DNA from: Oryzobacter faecalis
GTDB lineage: Bacteria; Actinomycetota; Actinomycetes; Actinomycetales; Dermatophilaceae
NCBI RefSeq assembly: GCF_046764005.1
Contig: NZ_JBKOFW010000001.1
Location: forward strand, 682,001-746,000
Direction: 5' to 3'
DNA length: 64,000 nucleotides
In this document: positions 60,512-64,000 of the stretch, piece by piece
How positions within the stretch are numbered: position 1 is the stretch's first letter
Layout: each line of letters begins with the position of its first letter
The notes under the pieces: model-generated
Database searches by the model: none
Seen by the model: only the letters and a program-made list of their open reading frames with translations
Told to the model about the DNA's origin: nothing
Program-made: the position numbers and the translations under genes

Positions 60512-62380
60512 GTGAGCCTGCTCGAGCGCATCGGCGGCCCTGACGACCTCAAGGCCCTCCGCCCCGACCAGCTGCCCGTCCTGGCCGAAGAGATCCGCCG
60601 CTTCCTCGTCGACGAGGTGTCGCGCGTCGGTGGCCACCTCGGACCCAACCTCGGGGTCGTCGAGCTGACGATGGCGATCCACCGCGTCTTCGACTCCCCG
60701 AGGGACGCGGTCGTGTTCGACACCGGCCACCAGTCGTACGTCCACAAGCTCCTCACCGGGCGCCACGACTTCGCCGGGTTGCGCAAGCAGGGTGGGCTCT
60801 CCGGCTACCCCAGCCGCGCCGAGTCGCCGCACGACGTCGTCGAGAACAGCCACGCCTCCACCTCGCTGTCGTGGGCCCACGGCATCGCCGCCGGGCGGGT
60901 CGTCCGCGGGGAGCGCGACCGCCACACGGTCGCCGTCATCGGCGACGGCGCGCTGACCGGCGGCATGGCCTGGGAGGCGCTGAACAACATCGCGGCCGAG
61001 GACGACCTCCCGCTCGTCCTCGTCGTCAACGACAACGAACGGTCCTACGCCCCCACCAAGGGTGGTCTGGCCGACCACCTCGCCACGCTGCGGACCACCC
61101 GCGGGTACGAGCGCTTCCTCGACTGGGGCAAGCACACGCTCTCGCGCACCCCGGTCGTCGGCGGCGCCGTCTACGAGACGCTGCACGGGGTCAAGAAGGG
61201 CATCAAGGACATCGTCGCCCCGCAGGGGATGTTCGAGGACCTCGGCCTGAAGTACGTCGGACCCGTCGACGGCCACGACGAGCAGGGCATCGAGGCCGCG
61301 CTGCGCAAGGCCAAGGCCTACCGCGGACCCGTCCTCGTCCACGTCATCACCCAGAAGGGCCGCGGGTACGACCACGCGGTCAACCACGAGGGCGACCAGT
61401 TCCACGCCGTCGGGGTGATCAACCCCGAGACCGGCCTGCCCCTGGAGATCGCCGGGCGCTCGTGGACCGACGAGTTCAGCGACGCGATGGTCGAGATCGG
61501 GCGCTCCCGGGAGGACGTCGTCGCGATCACCGCGGCGATGATGATCCCGGTCGGCCTCCAGGACTTCTGCGACGCCTACCCCGAACGGACCTTCGACGTC
61601 GGCATCGCCGAGCAGCACGCGCTGACGATGGCCGCGGGGCTGGCCTTCTCGGGCCTGCACCCGGTCGTCGCCGTCTACGCCACGTTCCTCAACCGGGCCT
61701 TCGACCAGCTCCTCATGGACTGCGCCCTCCACAAGGCCGGCGTCACCGTCGTCCTCGACCGCTCGGGCGTCACCGGTCCCGACGGGGCCTCGCACCACGG
61801 GATGTGGGACATGTCGATCAGCGGCGTCATCCCGGGGCTGCACCTCGCCGCCCCGCGCGACGGGCAGCAGGTGGCGCGCGCCGTGCACGCGGCGGTCGAC
61901 ATCGCGGACGCACCGTCGGTCGTCCGGTTCCCCAAGGGCACGGTCGCCGACCCGATCGAGGCCGTGCGCACCGTCGGCACCGTCGACGTCCTCGCGGAGC
62001 CGGATGACGGTGACGTCGACGTCCTCCTCGTGGGGATCGGGTCGATGGCGGCCACGGCGCTGACGGCGGCCGAGAAGCTCGCCGCCGAGGGCGTGCGGGT
62101 CCGGGTCGTCGACCCCGTGTGGGCGCTGCCGGTGAGCGCCGACCTCGTGGGGCTGTCGTCCGGCGCACGGCGCGTCGCCGTCGTCGAGGACAACGTCGTC
62201 GTCGGGGGCATCGGCTCGCAGGTCGCGCTCGCCGTGCGCGAGTCGGGGTCCGACGTCCCCGTCGACTCCTTCGGGCTCCCGAAGCGGTTCCTCGACCACG
62301 GCTCGCGCGGCTTCGTCCTCGATGCCGCGTCGCTCACCCCCGACGCCGTCGCCGCCACGCTCCGCACCCGCCTCGGCTGA
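60512..62380 (+). CDS. dxs: 1-Deoxy-D-xylulose-5-phosphate synthase
   Basis: A thiamine-diphosphate enzyme of 622 residues condensing pyruvate and glyceraldehyde 3-phosphate, the first step of the MEP isoprenoid pathway. Seen: SRVGGHLGPNLGVVELTMAI, VFDTGHQSYVHKLLTGR, the ThDP motif VAVIGDGALTGGMAWEALNN, NDNERSYAPTKGGLADHL, the transketolase-like central domain with FDVGIAEQHALTMAAGLAFS (catalytic Glu) and DRSGVTGPDGASHHGMWDMS, and a C-terminal domain with VAVVEDNVVVGGIGSQVALA. GTG at 60512 has AGGAGGT 8 nt upstream. TAGACT at 60423-60428 may be the -10. Confidence 0.96.
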   Translation: MSLLERIGGPDDLKALRPDQLPVLAEEIRRFLVDEVSRVGGHLGPNLGVVELTMAIHRVFDSPRDAVVFDTGHQSYVHKLLTGRHDFAGLRKQGGLSGYPSRAESPHDVVENSHASTSLSWAHGIAAGRVVRGERDRHTVAVIGDGALTGGMAWEALNNIAAEDDLPLVLVVNDNERSYAPTKGGLADHLATLRTTRGYERFLDWGKHTLSRTPVVGGAVYETLHGVKKGIKDIVAPQGMFEDLGLKYVGPVDGHDEQGIEAALRKAKAYRGPVLVHVITQKGRGYDHAVNHEGDQFHAVGVINPETGLPLEIAGRSWTDEFSDAMVEIGRSREDVVAITAAMMIPVGLQDFCDAYPERTFDVGIAEQHALTMAAGLAFSGLHPVVAVYATFLNRAFDQLLMDCALHKAGVTVVLDRSGVTGPDGASHHGMWDMSISGVIPGLHLAAPRDGQQVARAVHAAVDIADAPSVVRFPKGTVADPIEAVRTVGTVDVLAEPDDGDVDVLLVGIGSMAATALTAAEKLAAEGVRVRVVDPVWALPVSADLVGLSSGARRVAVVEDNVVVGGIGSQVALAVRESGSDVPVDSFGLPKRFLDHGSRGFVLDAASLTPDAVAATLRTRLG

Positions 62381-62387
62381 CGACGTC

Positions 62388-63038
62388 GTGGCCGGGGGAG
62401 CGGAGGAGGTCCGCGCGGCGTACGACGCGATCGCCGAGGAGTACGCCGCGACCTACCCGACGACCGAGCCCGAGGCGGCCGTCGACCTCGCGATGGTCGA
62501 CCACCTCGCACGGCTCGTCGTCGAGTCCGGCGGGAGCACCGTCCTCGACGCAGGGTGCGGAACCGGTCGGATGGCGCGCTACCTCGCCGACCGCGGGCTG
62601 CGCGTCACCGGCATCGACCTCTCGCCGGGCATGCTCGCGATGGCGCGGCGCGACCACCCGGACCTCGACGTCCGCGAGGCCTCGCTCCTGGCCCTGCCGG
62701 TGGGCGACGCGGCGGTCGACGGCGTCCTCCTCTGGTACTCGCTCATCCACCTCACCGACGACGAGCTGCCGGCGGCGCTCGCGGAGGCCTTCCGTGTCGT
62801 GCGGCCCGGCGGGTACGTGCTGACCGCGTTCCAGGTCGGTGACGGGCCGTGGGACGTCGGCCGGGGCCTGCGCGAGCGCGGATACGACCTCGCGCTCGTC
62901 CGGCACCAGCGCGGCACGAAGGCGATGCTCGACGCCCTCGCCACGGCCGGGTTCGCCAAGGAGGCCCGTCTGGTGCGGCAGCCGCTCGGCCGCGAGCAGC
63001 ACCCGCAGGCGTTCCTCCTCGCCCGCCGCCCTGCCTGA
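62388..63038 (+). CDS. Class I SAM-dependent methyltransferase
   Basis: A methyltransferase of 216 residues; substrate unknown. Seen: N-terminal EEVRAAYDAIAEEYAATYPT (a helix common to UbiE/Methyltransf_11 proteins), motif I TVLDAGCGTGRMARYLADRG, VTGIDLSPGMLAMARRDHPD, motif II DGVLLWYSLIHLTDDELPAA and PGGYVLTAFQVGDGPWDVGR. GTG at 62388 lies 7 bp after the dxs stop, so it is probably co-transcribed with dxs. No feature links it specifically to isoprenoids. The upstream open frame overlapping dxs encodes Pro/Arg-rich sequence and is rejected as N terminus. Confidence 0.85.
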   Translation: MAGGAEEVRAAYDAIAEEYAATYPTTEPEAAVDLAMVDHLARLVVESGGSTVLDAGCGTGRMARYLADRGLRVTGIDLSPGMLAMARRDHPDLDVREASLLALPVGDAAVDGVLLWYSLIHLTDDELPAALAEAFRVVRPGGYVLTAFQVGDGPWDVGRGLRERGYDLALVRHQRGTKAMLDALATAGFAKEARLVRQPLGREQHPQAFLLARRPA

Positions 63039-63117
63039 GGTCGAGGGCAGCGATTCGCCGCGACGCCGTGGGCGAACGGGCTGGACCCGGTGGGGGACCG
63101 CGGGGTTGGCTGAGGTC

Positions 63118-64000
63118 ATGAGGCTCCTCGTGCTGGGTGGGACCGCGTGGCTCGGGCGGACGGTTGCGGAGGAGGCGCTGCGCCGCGGGCACGAGGTCAC
63201 CTGCTTCGCCCGCGGGACCGCACCGGTGGCGGAGGGTGCCGAGCTCGTCCGGGGTGACCGCGACGACGACGACGGCCTCGCGCCGGTCGCCGGCGAGCGG
63301 TGGGACGCCGTGGTCGACGTCTCCCGCCAGCCGGGACAGGTCCGGCGTGCGGTCCGCGACCTCTCGAGCGAGCACCACGTGTTCGTCTCGACCGGGAACG
63401 TCTACGCCGCCTTCGACACGGTCGAGCAGTCCGAGGACGCCGCGCTGCGGGCGCCGCTCGAGGGCGAGGTCATGGCGGACATGGAGACCTACGGCGAGGC
63501 GAAGGTCGCGTGCGAGCGGGCCGTCCTCGGCGGCTCGGCTCCCGCCGCCGTCATCCGCTCCGGGCTCATCGGCGGCCCGGGGGACTGGTCGGGACGCACC
63601 GGCTACTGGCCGTGGCGGTTCGCCCACCCGGTGGCCGAGGAGGTCGTCGTCCCCGACGACCCCGACTTCCCGACGGCGCTCATCGACGTCCGCGACCTCT
63701 CGGCGTGGATCGTCACCCTCGTCGAGGAGCGCGCGCCGGGTGTGTTCAACGCCACGGGCCCGACGACGCGCCTCGAGGACGCCCTGGCCACGGCGGCAGC
63801 GGTCGCCGGCTCGGGCGCCCGGCCGCGGCCGGTCTCCCGCGAGCGACTCGCCGAGCTGGGCATCGACGGCTGGATGGGGCCCGCCTCGCTCCCGCTGTGG
63901 ATCGGCGACCCGGACTGGCGCGGGTTCGCGACGATGGACACGACGCGGGCCCGCGCGGCCGGGCTCGTGACCCGCCCCCTGCGCGAGACCCTGGCCGATG
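63118..64000 (+). CDS. NAD-dependent epimerase/dehydratase-like protein, 3'-truncated
   Basis: The first 294 codons of an extended short-chain dehydrogenase; the frame is open to the last base. Seen: N-terminal dinucleotide motif MRLLVLGGTAWLGRTVAEEA (GGTxxLG in place of GxxGxxG), CFARGTAPVAEGAELVRGDR, WDAVVDVSRQPGQVRRAVRD, STGNVYAAFDTVEQSED, ETYGEAKVACERAVL with the Tyr-x3-Lys pair YGEAK, VIRSGLIGGPGDWSGRTGYW and ALIDVRDLSAWIVTLVEE. This is typical of actinobacterial epimerase-like reductases of unknown substrate. The ATG is preceded by GAGGTC with weak pairing; the gap to the methyltransferase is 79 bp. Confidence 0.85.
   Translation, partial: MRLLVLGGTAWLGRTVAEEALRRGHEVTCFARGTAPVAEGAELVRGDRDDDDGLAPVAGERWDAVVDVSRQPGQVRRAVRDLSSEHHVFVSTGNVYAAFDTVEQSEDAALRAPLEGEVMADMETYGEAKVACERAVLGGSAPAAVIRSGLIGGPGDWSGRTGYWPWRFAHPVAEEVVVPDDPDFPTALIDVRDLSAWIVTLVEERAPGVFNATGPTTRLEDALATAAAVAGSGARPRPVSRERLAELGIDGWMGPASLPLWIGDPDWRGFATMDTTRARAAGLVTRPLRETLAD

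Overview
The window is very GC-rich (low 70s percent) actinobacterial chromosome. Gene families, neighbour order and frequent GTG starts fit the Micrococcales, probably Intrasporangiaceae or relatives; this placement is inferred from gene content, not from a marker-gene search. Every gene end I checked uses TGA or TAG. The only TAA interrupts a gene. Many genes look leaderless: a TANNNT -10 hexamer lies 6-8 nt before a GTG or ATG start.

Layout. 1-9622: a 5'-truncated unrecognised gene, a YbaK-like deacylase, an SRPBCC protein, then an SOS-type mutagenesis operon (perfect LexA box, DUF6504, HEPN protein, dnaE2), a methyltransferase, dinB and DUF3040. 9653-22181: DUF456 and a zinc-ribbon protein, then parE and parC (second type II topoisomerase). 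Between parE and parC lie an APC permease and a sugar ABC importer operon with its own LacI regulator, which appears to start on ATC. 22245-33588: a GNAT/acyl-CoA synthetase fusion, DUF5998, a phosphodiesterase, thymidine kinase, sepH, coproporphyrin ferrochelatase (cpfC), an inositol phosphatase, DUF4193, dut, DUF3710, an OB-fold protein and DUF3159. 33610-42102: a paired TrkA/Ceo potassium regulator, divergent from a KimA-like transporter, a TrmA-type methyltransferase, an unknown protein and aconitase acnA, whose promoter carries a perfect 18-bp palindrome.

42373-54854 is the most accessory part. It holds two secreted, membrane-tethered proteins, one of them built from seven 57-residue chaplin-like repeats and ending in a LAQTG sortase signal. 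Next come a second sugar ABC importer with a LacI regulator divergent from a debranching-type glycosidase, and an M14 carboxypeptidase broken by one in-frame TAA. 54979-59679 is an assimilatory sulfate reduction operon (sulfite reductase, cysH, cysD, cysN). It is divergent from a small unknown gene whose start is covered by a second perfect LexA box, making it a candidate uncharacterised SOS gene. The window closes with dxs, a methyltransferase and a truncated NAD-dependent epimerase-like gene.

How the genes connect: DnaE2 and probably the small gene at 59852 would belong to the LexA regulon. Each sugar importer has its own LacI regulator with matching operators in its promoters, but neither locus encodes an ABC ATPase, so a shared MsiK-type ATPase elsewhere is implied. 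The TrkA pair and the KimA-like carrier form a potassium module. No rRNA, tRNA, CRISPR, insertion sequence or prophage was seen.
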